Positions 1-6,069 of a DNA stretch of 8,643 nt are shown in pieces (positions within the stretch are counted from its first letter, which is position 1; each line of letters begins with the position of its first letter). The position numbers and the translations under genes are program-made. A model generated the notes under the pieces. That model saw only the letters and a program-made list of their open reading frames with translations. It ran no database searches and was not told where the DNA came from. This DNA comes from Bacillota bacterium (GTDB lineage: Bacteria > Bacillota > Clostridia > Christensenellales > CALWSW01): positions 1 to 8,643 of the forward strand of contig JAEYFO010000065.1 in the NCBI GenBank assembly GCA_023402915.1, given 5' to 3'.

Positions 1-840
1 GTGCTGACCGAGCTGCAAAACGCCATGGCCTGCGCGGCGCGGCTGTTTGAACTCATTGAAGAAGAACCCCAACAGCCCGATGCAAAGGACGCTTCCGAGC
101 TGGAACAGGCCGACGGCAGGGTGGAGCTGGAAAACGTCTCGTTCCGCTATCGTCCGGAAACGCCCCTCATCGCGGAGCTGAATCTTTCCGTCCGCCCCGG
201 CGAGCGGGTGGCCATCGTCGGCCCGACGGGCTGCGGCAAGACCACCATCATCAATCTGCTGATGCGTTTTTACGACGTGGACGGCGGCGAGATCCGCGTC
301 AGCGACCTGCCGCTTGAGAAGATCACCCGCCGGAGCCTGCGGAAAAACTACGGTATGGTCTTGCAGGACACCTGGCTCAAGGCAGGCACCATCCGGGAAA
401 ACATCGCCTACGGCAAGCCGGACGCCACGGAGGAAGAGGTGATCCGGGCGGCCAAAGCGGCCCATGCAGACAGCTTTATCCGCCGTCTGCCGCAGGGGTA
501 CGACACCGTCATCACCGAGGACGGCGGCAACATCAGCCAGGGGCAAAAGCAGCTGCTGTGCATCGCCCGCGTCATGCTCTGTCTGCCGCCCATGCTCATT
601 TTGGACGAAGCGACGTCGAGCATCGATACCCGCACGGAGATCAAGATCCAGCAGGCATTTGCCGCCATGATGGAAGGCCGCACCAGCTTTATCGTGGCGC
701 ACAGGCTCTCCACCATCCGCGAAGCCGACGTGATCCTCGTCATGCGCGACGGGCATATTATCGAGCAGGGGAAACACGAAGAGCTGCTTGAAAAGGGTGG
801 ATTCTACGCCGGGCTGTACAACAGCCAGTTTGCCCATTGA
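1..840 (+). CDS. ABC exporter subunit, C-terminal nucleotide-binding half (5' partial)
   Basis: This is the ATPase domain of an ABC exporter of the membrane-domain/ATPase-domain fusion type, which powers substrate efflux across the inner membrane. The gene is cut by the window edge. The first residues (LQNAMACAARLFELIEEEP) match the linker that normally follows the sixth membrane helix, so the GTG at base 1 is probably an internal codon. Numbering from base 1, the motifs are Walker A GPTGCGKT (74-81), Q-loop Gln122 (LQDTWL), signature ISQGQ (179-183, a common variant of LSGGQ), Walker B LILDE with catalytic Glu203, D-loop SSID (206-209) and switch His234. All catalytic residues are present, so this is not a degenerate site. 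Such subunits often form heterodimers with the product of the gene just upstream, which lies outside the window. Substrate cannot be told; drug or lipid export is a family-level guess. Confidence 0.93.
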   Translation: MLTELQNAMACAARLFELIEEEPQQPDAKDASELEQADGRVELENVSFRYRPETPLIAELNLSVRPGERVAIVGPTGCGKTTIINLLMRFYDVDGGEIRVSDLPLEKITRRSLRKNYGMVLQDTWLKAGTIRENIAYGKPDATEEEVIRAAKAAHADSFIRRLPQGYDTVITEDGGNISQGQKQLLCIARVMLCLPPMLILDEATSSIDTRTEIKIQQAFAAMMEGRTSFIVAHRLSTIREADVILVMRDGHIIEQGKHEELLEKGGFYAGLYNSQFAH

Positions 841-846
841 GCGGGA

Positions 847-882
847 AACGGCGGAGTTTTTGCGCAAGGATCGCCGGTTTTT
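847..882 (+). terminator. Possible rho-independent terminator of the ABC exporter gene
   Basis: Bases 847-853 (AACGGCG) pair with 872-879 (CGCCgGTT, one bulged G), followed by five T at 878-882. The stem is short and the loop is long (18 nt). The position, just after the stop codon at 838-840, supports the call, but the hairpin is weak. Confidence 0.4.
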
Positions 883-914
883 GAAAAAATGGCGCTCCCT
901 TCGGGCGAAAACTG

Positions 915-923
915 TGATACAAT
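915..923 (+). promoter_or_regulatory. Extended -10 promoter for the patatin-like gene
   Basis: TGATACAAT at 915-923 fits an extended -10 element (TG, one base, then TACAAT). No good -35 sits 16-18 bases upstream, which extended -10 promoters can tolerate. Transcription would begin near 930, leaving a leader of about 40 bases before the ATG at 972. Confidence 0.5.
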
Positions 924-971
924 GGGCGACAATCAGAACAGAGAAAAACGGAGAAAGGAAGGAAGCGGACA

Positions 972-1754
972 ATGGCCAAAAAACTGGGGCTGGCGCTGGG
1001 CGCGGGAAGCGCCAAGGGGCTGGCGCACATCGGCCTTTTGCAGGTGCTGGAGCACGAAAATATCCCCATTGACTTCATCGCCGGCTCGAGCATGGGCGCG
1101 GTGGTGGGCAGCGTGTATGCCTGCGGGACGGATATCGATCTGGCCGCAAAGATGATGCCCTTGCTGGACGCCAAGGATTTTTTTGACTGGGGAAAGATGA
1201 AAAACGGCGGCATGATGCGGGGCGAGCGCTTTGACGAGCTGGTCAAAATGCTCACGAAGGACAAGGAGTTTTCCGAGTCGAAAATCCCCTTTGCTTCCGT
1301 GGCGGTCGATCTGTATTCGGGCAAGCTCATCGTGCAGCAGGAGGGAAAGATCCACGACGCTGTGCGCGGAAGCTACGCCATTCCCGGCATTTTCCGGCCC
1401 CACCCCTGGAAGGGGATGCTGCTGGTGGACGGCGGCGTGATCGCCCGCGTGCCCTGCAAAACCGTGCGCGATATGGGCGCGGACGTGGTCGTGGGCGTGG
1501 ACGTGGGCTACCGTGGCCGGGAGAACGATTATCAGCTGCCGCTGGAAAAAAACAGGGATTTTCTCAATGCTTCCATGCGCATCATGCAGTGGGAACTGGC
1601 AAAATTCCAGGAAAAGGAGGCGGATCTGGTGATCGCGCCTTTTGTGTGGGATCTGGACTCCAACTCCATGGCCGACGCGGAGGAGATCATCGCGCGGGGC
1701 AGAAAAGCCGCCGAAGAAGCGCTTCCGAAGATCAGGGAGCTGCTGGCGGAATAG
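972..1754 (+). CDS. Patatin-like phospholipase family protein (YlbK/RssA type)
   Basis: This 260-residue protein is a predicted serine hydrolase of the patatin family. Members use a Ser-Asp dyad to cleave acyl esters, often of phospholipids. The N-terminus shows the oxyanion-hole glycine motif GAGSAKG (10-16), the nucleophile elbow GSSMG with Ser40 (38-42), and the dyad aspartate in DGG (Asp153). Length and layout match the small single-domain bacterial group that includes B. subtilis YlbK and E. coli RssA. I see no signal peptide or membrane segment, so it is probably cytosolic or peripheral. The ATG at 972 is preceded by a purine-rich GGAAGGAAG site and begins directly at the conserved first strand. 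In B. subtilis ylbK lies close to ylbM, ylbN and rpmF, as here, which supports orthology. The true substrate is unknown; the phospholipid link is inference. Confidence 0.93.
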   Translation: MAKKLGLALGAGSAKGLAHIGLLQVLEHENIPIDFIAGSSMGAVVGSVYACGTDIDLAAKMMPLLDAKDFFDWGKMKNGGMMRGERFDELVKMLTKDKEFSESKIPFASVAVDLYSGKLIVQQEGKIHDAVRGSYAIPGIFRPHPWKGMLLVDGGVIARVPCKTVRDMGADVVVGVDVGYRGRENDYQLPLEKNRDFLNASMRIMQWELAKFQEKEADLVIAPFVWDLDSNSMADAEEIIARGRKAAEEALPKIRELLAE

Positions 1755-1792
1755 CGCGCAGCCCAAAAGCGTTTCAAAATGCTCCAATAACG

Positions 1793-1824
1793 AAAGACCG
1801 GCAGAAGAAATTGCCGGTCTTTTT
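1793..1824 (+). terminator. Rho-independent terminator of the patatin-like gene
   Basis: AAAGACCGGCA (1793-1803) is a perfect 11-bp complement of TGCCGGTCTTT (1812-1822), with an 8-nt loop and a run of five T at 1820-1824. It lies 39 bases past the stop codon. It is a strong, textbook-shaped terminator. Confidence 0.9.
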
Positions 1825-1852
1825 GCGCGCTGATTTTTGAGCGGGTTTTTAA

Positions 1853-1900
1853 GAAAAAACGTGCGGCGAAAAGCGGGAAGAGCGGCGAAAAAACGTGCGG
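1853..1900. repeat. Short direct repeats between convergent genes
   Basis: GAAAAAACGTGCGG occurs perfectly at 1853-1866 and 1887-1900 (14 bp, period 34). Overlapping it, GCGGCGAAAA occurs at 1863-1872 and 1882-1891. The patch lies between the two convergent terminators and is probably slippage-derived spacer without function. Confidence 0.6.
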
Positions 1901-1911
1901 ATTTCGGATTT

Positions 1912-1949
1912 GAAAAAGAAAAACGGCGCAGGGCAATGCGGCGCGTTTT
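1912..1949 (-). terminator. Probable rho-independent terminator of tmcAL
   Basis: Read on the minus strand, AAAACG (1949-1944) and CGCA (1940-1937) pair with TGCG (1930-1927) and CGTTTT (1925-1920), with a small 3x1 internal loop and a 6-nt apical loop. A T-rich tract interrupted by one C follows (complement of 1912-1923). It lies 16 bases past the tmcAL stop, which is where its terminator is expected. The internal loop lowers confidence. Confidence 0.55.
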
Positions 1950-1964
1950 CCCAAAATCGACTGT

Positions 1965-3155
1965 TCAATCCACCCAGATCACCGGCTCGGTATAGTCCCG
2001 CCGGGCGGCAAGGGGCGGAGAAAAGGCCAGCGCGGCAATGTCGTTTGCACGCCGGTCAAGGGCGAGAAGCGCCTGCGCTTGTTCGGAAAGCTTTTTTTCA
2101 TCGGCGGCGCGAAGGAGCAGCGGAACACCGGCGTGGCGGGAAAGCTCGCCGAGAAGGGGCGCGGCGCTGCGCCGAAGGCCCAGCACGCGAAGATAGGGGA
2201 TCCCCTCGTTGGCGCTGGCGCAAAGGTCTTTGGAAAAATCGGCCAGCACGCTCAGCAGCATCCGCTGCGTCCGTGCAAGGGTATAGCGCTTGGATTTGCA
2301 GCGGTCGATCAATGTGCCGAGCGAACAGGTGCGCCCCGCTTCCCAAAGGGGAGACTCGATGCCCTCGTCCACGCCCTGAATGTCTTGAAGCGCTTCGGGA
2401 GAAGCGGTGCGCAGCCGGTAAAGCAGCGGCAGCGTCAGCCCCTCGAGCGTCGCGGGCGGCTGGCGGAGCGCCTCTTTTCGGGAGCAGGCCGGAAGCGCAT
2501 CGGCAAGGCCGGTGGTTTCTCCTGCCGAAAGGGCGCGGCGCAGCGCTGTGGCGCTGGAAAACGTTCCTTCCGGTTCGGCGGCGTGATGGTCGCTTCCCCG
2601 GCGGGCGATAGGCAGCGCGGCGGCGGGCGCAAGGCGGGAAAGCGCGCGGAGATATTCCACGCCCAGCAGAAAATTCGGCCGTTTGAGCAGCGCGGCTTCC
2701 TGCCGGGGCAAAAGGGCGCAGGCCGCGTCAAACCGGGCGGCAGGGTAGCTTTTCCCGGCGGAAAGGGACACTTTGAGCGCCGTGCGGAACGCGGCGGATT
2801 CTTCGAGCGAAGCGATGCGCGAGAGTTTTTCTACATCGGCGCATTCCGAGCCGAAGGAAAGGTGCGTCAAAAGCCCTGTGGCCGCCAGCGTCCCCACGCC
2901 GCCGAACGCAAAGCCCGGCGCGGCCTGAAGGCAATAGGCCGCCGGAAGCTCGAACACCACGTCCGCCCCGGCACAGAGCGCCCAGCGCGCCCGGGTCCAT
3001 TTGTCCCATCCGGCCGGTTCGCCCCGCTGCACGAACGGGCCGCTCATGGCCACGGCCACAAAGTCGCAGCCGGAGCGACGGCGCGCCTCGGAGAGCTGAT
3101 AGAGGTGCCCCTGGTGAAAGGGATTGTATTCTGCGACGACGCCGCAAAGACTCAT
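1965..3155 (-). CDS. tmcAL: tRNA(Met) cytidine acetate ligase TmcAL (YlbM family)
   Basis: The family activates acetate with ATP to acetyl-adenylate and transfers acetyl to C34 of elongator tRNA(Met), giving ac4C and accurate AUG decoding. The 396-residue protein begins with the nucleotidyltransferase-like core: AEYNPFHQGH with the HxGH ATP-binding motif (14-17), then SGPFVQRGEPAGWDKW (38-53) and FGSE (101-104). Next come PNFLLGVEYLRAL (160-172) and RRGSDHH (185-191) with SATALR (201-206). The C-terminal part carries EGIES (264-268) and KSKRYTLARTQRMLL (287-301), both typical of YlbM. Length is close to the roughly 415 residues of the B. subtilis protein. PNF replaces the more usual PNN, a small variation. 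The ATG at 3155 has AAGGAG at 3168-3163. The gene is divergent from pta and has its own promoter and leader. Confidence 0.95.
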   Translation of the reverse strand: MSLCGVVAEYNPFHQGHLYQLSEARRRSGCDFVAVAMSGPFVQRGEPAGWDKWTRARWALCAGADVVFELPAAYCLQAAPGFAFGGVGTLAATGLLTHLSFGSECADVEKLSRIASLEESAAFRTALKVSLSAGKSYPAARFDAACALLPRQEAALLKRPNFLLGVEYLRALSRLAPAAALPIARRGSDHHAAEPEGTFSSATALRRALSAGETTGLADALPACSRKEALRQPPATLEGLTLPLLYRLRTASPEALQDIQGVDEGIESPLWEAGRTCSLGTLIDRCKSKRYTLARTQRMLLSVLADFSKDLCASANEGIPYLRVLGLRRSAAPLLGELSRHAGVPLLLRAADEKKLSEQAQALLALDRRANDIAALAFSPPLAARRDYTEPVIWVD

Positions 3156-3177
3156 GGCGGTTCTCCTTGCGTTTTTT

Positions 3178-3210
3178 CAAAAACAGAGCGGATGTTGCGC
3201 GGACGCTCTG
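3178..3210 (-). terminator. Terminator-like hairpin in the tmcAL 5' leader
   Basis: On the minus strand CAGAGCG (3210-3204) pairs perfectly with CGCTCTG (3190-3184) around a 13-nt loop and is followed at once by TTTTT (3183-3179). This is the shape of an intrinsic terminator, but it lies between the predicted promoter and the start codon at 3155. It could attenuate tmcAL or be a chance hairpin; the stem is only 7 bp. Confidence 0.4.
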
Positions 3211-3224
3211 AAAAACGTTTTTCA
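3209..3224. repeat. 16-bp perfect palindrome in the tmcAL leader
   Basis: TGAAAAACGTTTTTCA at 3209-3224 is perfectly self-complementary. It overlaps the base of the terminator-like hairpin. It resembles a catabolite-responsive element (TG...CG...CA) with one extra base pair in each half, so it may be a protein site, part of the RNA fold, or chance in an A/T-rich stretch. Confidence 0.6.
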
Positions 3225-3332
3225 AAATTTTTGATGAAACGGGCAAAAGGCCGGGACCGCTGTAAAAAAACGTCGCGGCGGTGCCGGGCTTTCTTTTCGA
3301 ACAGTCGAAAACGGAAAGCGTCTTGTTTTTTT

Positions 3333-3361
3333 ATTATACCGTCTGCGGCGGCTCCGGGCAA
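3333..3361 (-). promoter_or_regulatory. SigA-type promoter for tmcAL
   Basis: Read on the minus strand, TTGCCC (3361-3356) is followed after 17 bases by a perfect TATAAT (3338-3333). Transcription would begin near 3326, giving a leader of about 170 bases before the ATG at 3155. Confidence 0.7.
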
Positions 3362-3387
3362 AGGGAGAATGGCATTTTCGCCCCAGG

Positions 3388-3401
3388 CGGAGAAATCTCC
3401 G
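3388..3401. promoter_or_regulatory. Inverted repeat between divergent promoters, possible operator
   Basis: CGGAGA-AA-TCTCCG is a perfect 6-bp inverted repeat with a 2-bp centre. It lies about 70 bases upstream of both predicted start sites, a place where one regulator could act on tmcAL and pta together. The 2-base spacer argues against an RNA hairpin. No known operator is recognised. Confidence 0.35.
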
Positions 3402-3432
3402 GCTTTTACGCCGCTGGAAACGGGGGAAAACG

Positions 3433-3461
3433 TTGCATCACCGCGGAGAATGGCGTATAAT
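3433..3461 (+). promoter_or_regulatory. SigA-type promoter for pta
   Basis: TTGCAT (3433-3438), a 17-base spacer and a perfect TATAAT (3456-3461). Transcription would start near 3468, leaving a leader of about 113 bases before pta at 3582. The -35 is only half consensus. Confidence 0.7.
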
Positions 3462-3581
3462 GAAGCTGCAATTTTTGATGCGTCATTTTTGCTGTTTTGG
3501 CGAAAGTGCGCAGTTTTTTACGGTTTCAAAGAAGCATTTCGTTTCCACCGAATTCGCACAGATCGAAAGGAGCACATTCTC

Positions 3582-4577
3582 ATGGCACTGATGGAAAGCG
3601 TTAAAAACAGGGCAAAGGCCAATGTCAAGCACATCGTCCTGCCCGAAGGCAACGAGCCCCGCGTCCTCAAGGCGGCGGCGATCATCTGCGCCGAAGGCAT
3701 CGCCAGGGTGACGATCCTCGGAAAAGAAGCTGCGGTCCGGGAGCTGGCGGCCCAGTGCGGCGCCGATCTGACCGGCGCCAACATCGTCGATCCCGAAACG
3801 TCCGAAAAGTACGCGCAGTATGTCGAGACGTTCTATGAAATGCGCAAGGCCAAGGGCATGACCCCCGAAAAGGCTGCCGCCACCATGAAGAGTCCCATGT
3901 ATTTCGGCACGATGATGGTCAAGCTCGGCGATGCGGACGGCCTCGTCGGCGGCGCGCTGTGCACCACTGCCGATACGCTGCGCCCCGGCCTTCAGATCGT
4001 CAAGACCGCGCCCGGCGTCAAGACGGTTTCCAGCTGCATGGTCGTGGAAGTTCCCAACTGCGAGCTGGGCGAGCAGGGCACGTTCGTGTTTGCCGACTGC
4101 GCCATCAACATCGCGCCCGATGCGCAGCAGCTTTGCGACATCGCCATCGCTTCCGCCGCCACCGCCAAGAACGTCGTGGGCATGGAGCCCCGCGTGGCCA
4201 TGCTTTCCTTCTCCACGAAGGGCAGCGGCAAGGGCGAAATGGTCGATAAGGTCGTCGAAGCCTACAAGCTCGTCAAGGAGCAGGCTCCCGAGCTGAACGT
4301 GGACGGCGAGCTTCAGGCGGACGCCGCGCTCATCGAGTCCGTCGGCCAGCTCAAGAGCCCCGGCAGCCCCGTCGCCGGCAAGGCCAACGTGCTGATCTTC
4401 CCCGATCTTCAGGCGGGCAACATCGGTTATAAGCTGGTGCAGCGTCTGGCCAGGGCTTCCGCCATCGGCCCGATCTGCCAGGGCTTTGCAAAGCCCATCA
4501 ACGACCTCTCCCGCGGATGCAGCGTGCAGGACGTGGTGGACGTCGTGGCGCTGACCTGCCTGCAGGCTCAGGGCTGA
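3582..4577 (+). CDS. pta: Phosphate acetyltransferase
   Basis: Pta interconverts acetyl-CoA plus phosphate with acetyl phosphate plus CoA. With AckA it forms the acetate and ATP-generating branch of fermentation in the cytosol. The 331-residue protein has the short single-domain form typical of Clostridia and Methanosarcina, without the long N-terminal regulatory part of E. coli Pta. Family blocks include HIVLPEGNEPRVLKAA (17-32), MYFGTMMVKLGDADGLVGGA (106-125), SFSTKGSGKG (209-218), FPDLQAGNIGYK (273-284) and KPINDLSRGCSVQDVV (304-319). Ser310, Arg311 and Asp317 align with the Methanosarcina thermophila active-site residues Ser309, Arg310 and Asp316. The ATG at 3582 has AAAGGAG at 3566-3572. 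The reading frame stays open far upstream, but that part is antisense to tmcAL and lacks family similarity. ackA follows 121 bases downstream. Confidence 0.98.
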   Translation: MALMESVKNRAKANVKHIVLPEGNEPRVLKAAAIICAEGIARVTILGKEAAVRELAAQCGADLTGANIVDPETSEKYAQYVETFYEMRKAKGMTPEKAAATMKSPMYFGTMMVKLGDADGLVGGALCTTADTLRPGLQIVKTAPGVKTVSSCMVVEVPNCELGEQGTFVFADCAINIAPDAQQLCDIAIASAATAKNVVGMEPRVAMLSFSTKGSGKGEMVDKVVEAYKLVKEQAPELNVDGELQADAALIESVGQLKSPGSPVAGKANVLIFPDLQAGNIGYKLVQRLARASAIGPICQGFAKPINDLSRGCSVQDVVDVVALTCLQAQG

Positions 4578-4607
4578 GCGAAAGCACTCGATTTTTCCTG
4601 AAAAACC

Positions 4608-4655
4608 ACGCGCCCGGCGAAAAAGAACCGCTTCTTTCCGGCGGGCGTCGTTTTT
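4608..4655 (+). terminator. Terminator-like hairpin between pta and ackA
   Basis: ACG-CGCCCG (4608-4616) pairs with CGGGCG-t-CGT (4642-4651, one bulged T), an inner stem AAAGAA/TTCTTT (4622-4627 and 4632-4637) closes on a CCGC loop, and TTTTT ends the structure (4651-4655). It would stop part of the pta transcripts. I see no clear promoter between it and ackA, so ackA probably depends on read-through. Confidence 0.65.
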
Positions 4656-4698
4656 CGGATCCGGATTTTCCACAAACATCAAACAGGAGAGAAGATTC

Positions 4699-5907
4699 AT
4701 GTACAACATTCTGGTAGTCAACGCGGGCAGCTCTTCCCTCAAGTATCAGCTGGTCAACATGGAAGACAAGTCCGTCGTGGCCAAGGGCATCGCGGAGCGC
4801 ATCGGCATCGAAGGCTCCGCCCTCACCTATAAGAGTGCAAAGGGCAAGCTGGAATACAAAAAGCCCATGAAGGATCATTTTGAGGCCATCAAGATGGTAC
4901 TCGACGCGCTGGTCGATCCCGAAAACGGCGTGGTGGAAAAGATGAGCGACATCAAGGCCGTGGGCCATCGCGTGCTCCATGGCGGCGCCACGTTCTCCGG
5001 CTCCATCGTCATCAACGACGAGGTCATGAAGGCCATTGAGGACAACATCGAGCTGGGACCGCTGCACAACCCCGCCAACCTCATGGGCATCCGCGCCTGC
5101 CAGCAAGTCATGCCCGGCACGCCCATGGTCGCCGTGTTCGATACGGCGTTCCATCAGACCATGCCCCCCAAGGCGTATCTGTACGGCCTGCCCTATGAGG
5201 ACTATACCGAGCTGAAGATCCGCCGCTACGGCTTCCACGGCACGAGCCACCGCTACGTTTCCGCCCGCGCCATCGATCTTCTGGGCAACCCCGAGCACAG
5301 CAAGGTCATCGTGTGCCATCTGGGCAACGGTTCCTCCCTGTCCGCCGTGGTGGACGGCAAGTGCGTCGATACTTCCATGGGTCTGACCCCTCTTGAAGGC
5401 GTCATCATGGGCACCCGCACCGGTTCCATGGATCCGGTCATCGTGACCCGCCTGATGGAAAAGCGCGGCATGTCCATCGCCGAAGTGGAAAACTACATCA
5501 ACAAGAAGAGCGGCGTGCTGGGCATCTCCGGCGTGTCGAGCGATTTCCGCGATCTGGAAAAGGCTGCGGATGAAGGCAACGAGCGGGCCCGTCTGGCGCA
5601 GGAAGCCTTTGCCTACGGCGTCAAGAAGTACATCGGCGCTTATGCGGCCGCCATGGGCGGCGTGGACGCCATCGCTTTCACGGCGGGCGTCGGCGAAAAC
5701 GACGCGGTCATTCGCGCCATGGTCATGGAAGGCATGGAGTTCCTCGGCGCAGATTTCGACTTCGACAAGAACAGGAACTTCACCCGCGGCATCGAGCAGG
5801 AGCTCACCCGCGAAGGCTCCAAGGTCCGCGTGTTCATCATCCCCACGGATGAAGAGATGGTCATCGCAACCGACACGTTCGATCTGACCCGCGATCTGGT
5901 CAAGTAA
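4699..5907 (+). CDS. ackA: Acetate kinase
   Basis: AckA transfers phosphate between acetyl phosphate and ADP, giving acetate and ATP; it is the second step after Pta. The 402-residue protein is full length and belongs to the ASKHA sugar-kinase/actin-fold superfamily. Signatures are NAGSSSLKYQL (8-18), GHRVLHGG (89-96), FDTAFHQTMP (147-156), YGFHGTSHRYV (177-187), HLGNGSSLSA (207-216), GVIMGTRTGSMDP (234-246) and the C-terminal TDEE (383-386). Asn8, Arg91, Asp148, His180, Arg240 and Glu385 correspond to catalytic and substrate residues known from the M. thermophila enzyme (N7, R91, D148, H180, R241, E384). The ATG at 4699 has AGGAGAGAAG just upstream. It follows pta in the same direction across a hairpin, so its level relative to pta may be set by read-through. 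Confidence 0.98.
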   Translation: MYNILVVNAGSSSLKYQLVNMEDKSVVAKGIAERIGIEGSALTYKSAKGKLEYKKPMKDHFEAIKMVLDALVDPENGVVEKMSDIKAVGHRVLHGGATFSGSIVINDEVMKAIEDNIELGPLHNPANLMGIRACQQVMPGTPMVAVFDTAFHQTMPPKAYLYGLPYEDYTELKIRRYGFHGTSHRYVSARAIDLLGNPEHSKVIVCHLGNGSSLSAVVDGKCVDTSMGLTPLEGVIMGTRTGSMDPVIVTRLMEKRGMSIAEVENYINKKSGVLGISGVSSDFRDLEKAADEGNERARLAQEAFAYGVKKYIGAYAAAMGGVDAIAFTAGVGENDAVIRAMVMEGMEFLGADFDFDKNRNFTRGIEQELTREGSKVRVFIIPTDEEMVIATDTFDLTRDLVK

Positions 5908-5935
5908 CTTTTTTCAAACGATCCAACAGCGAGGG

Positions 5936-5963
5936 CGGAAGGGGACGAAAAAATCTCCTTCCG
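5936..5963 (+). terminator. Hairpin after ackA, possible terminator without a U tract
   Basis: CGGAAGGGGA (5936-5945) pairs with TCTCCTTCCG (5954-5963), 10 bp with one G-U pair and an A-rich 8-nt loop. No run of T follows, so it is not a standard intrinsic terminator. It may protect the 3' end of the pta-ackA message or insulate the yceD promoter. Confidence 0.35.
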
Positions 5964-6008
5964 GCTCCGCGATTTGCGGCTGCGACCCCCCGCGGCGGAA
6001 AGTTCCCG

Positions 6009-6037
6009 TTGACAAATTTGCGGGGAGAAAATATAAT
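6009..6037 (+). promoter_or_regulatory. Consensus SigA promoter for yceD-rpmF
   Basis: TTGACA (6009-6014), a 17-base spacer and TATAAT (6032-6037) match the housekeeping consensus at every position. Transcription should start near 6044, only about 26 bases before the ATG of yceD. Strong expression fits a ribosomal protein operon. Confidence 0.92.
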
Positions 6038-6069
6038 GGTTCGTGGTCATACTGAGAAGGGAGAGGGAA

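Larger units (their letters stand above)
3156..3581. other. Divergent regulatory region between tmcAL and pta (426 bp)
   Basis: No gene is visible here. An apparently open plus-strand frame that runs through it in phase with pta is the antisense shadow of tmcAL carried into the leader. The region holds opposing SigA-type promoters (-10 at 3338-3333 for tmcAL and 3456-3461 for pta), an inverted repeat between them (3388-3401), a 16-bp palindrome (3209-3224) and a terminator-like hairpin in the tmcAL leader (3178-3210). The pta leader, about 113 bases long, is T-rich, and I find no convincing structure in it. Confidence 0.75.

Noticed and set aside
3415..3430. TGGAAACG half-site just upstream of the pta -35, resembling the left half of a catabolite element
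   Set aside because: Only one half is present; the right side (GGGGAAAA) does not match, so a site cannot be claimed.
2079..3581. Plus-strand frame open upstream of and in phase with pta, giving an 832-residue protein
   Set aside because: Bases 2079-3155 are antisense to tmcAL, whose minus-strand product has clear family motifs throughout. The plus-strand translation is low-complexity Arg/Gly/Ala-rich sequence without family likeness, and pta has its own ribosome site and conserved start at 3582.
3468..3581. T-rich pta leader with TTTTTT at about 3513-3518, considered as an attenuator
   Set aside because: The sequence before the T run forms no stem longer than about three base pairs.
3483..4742. 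Minus-strand frame of 419 codons opposite pta
   Set aside because: Typical antisense shadow of a GC-rich gene: His/Asp/Gly/Leu-rich with no motifs, and opposite a fully conserved enzyme.
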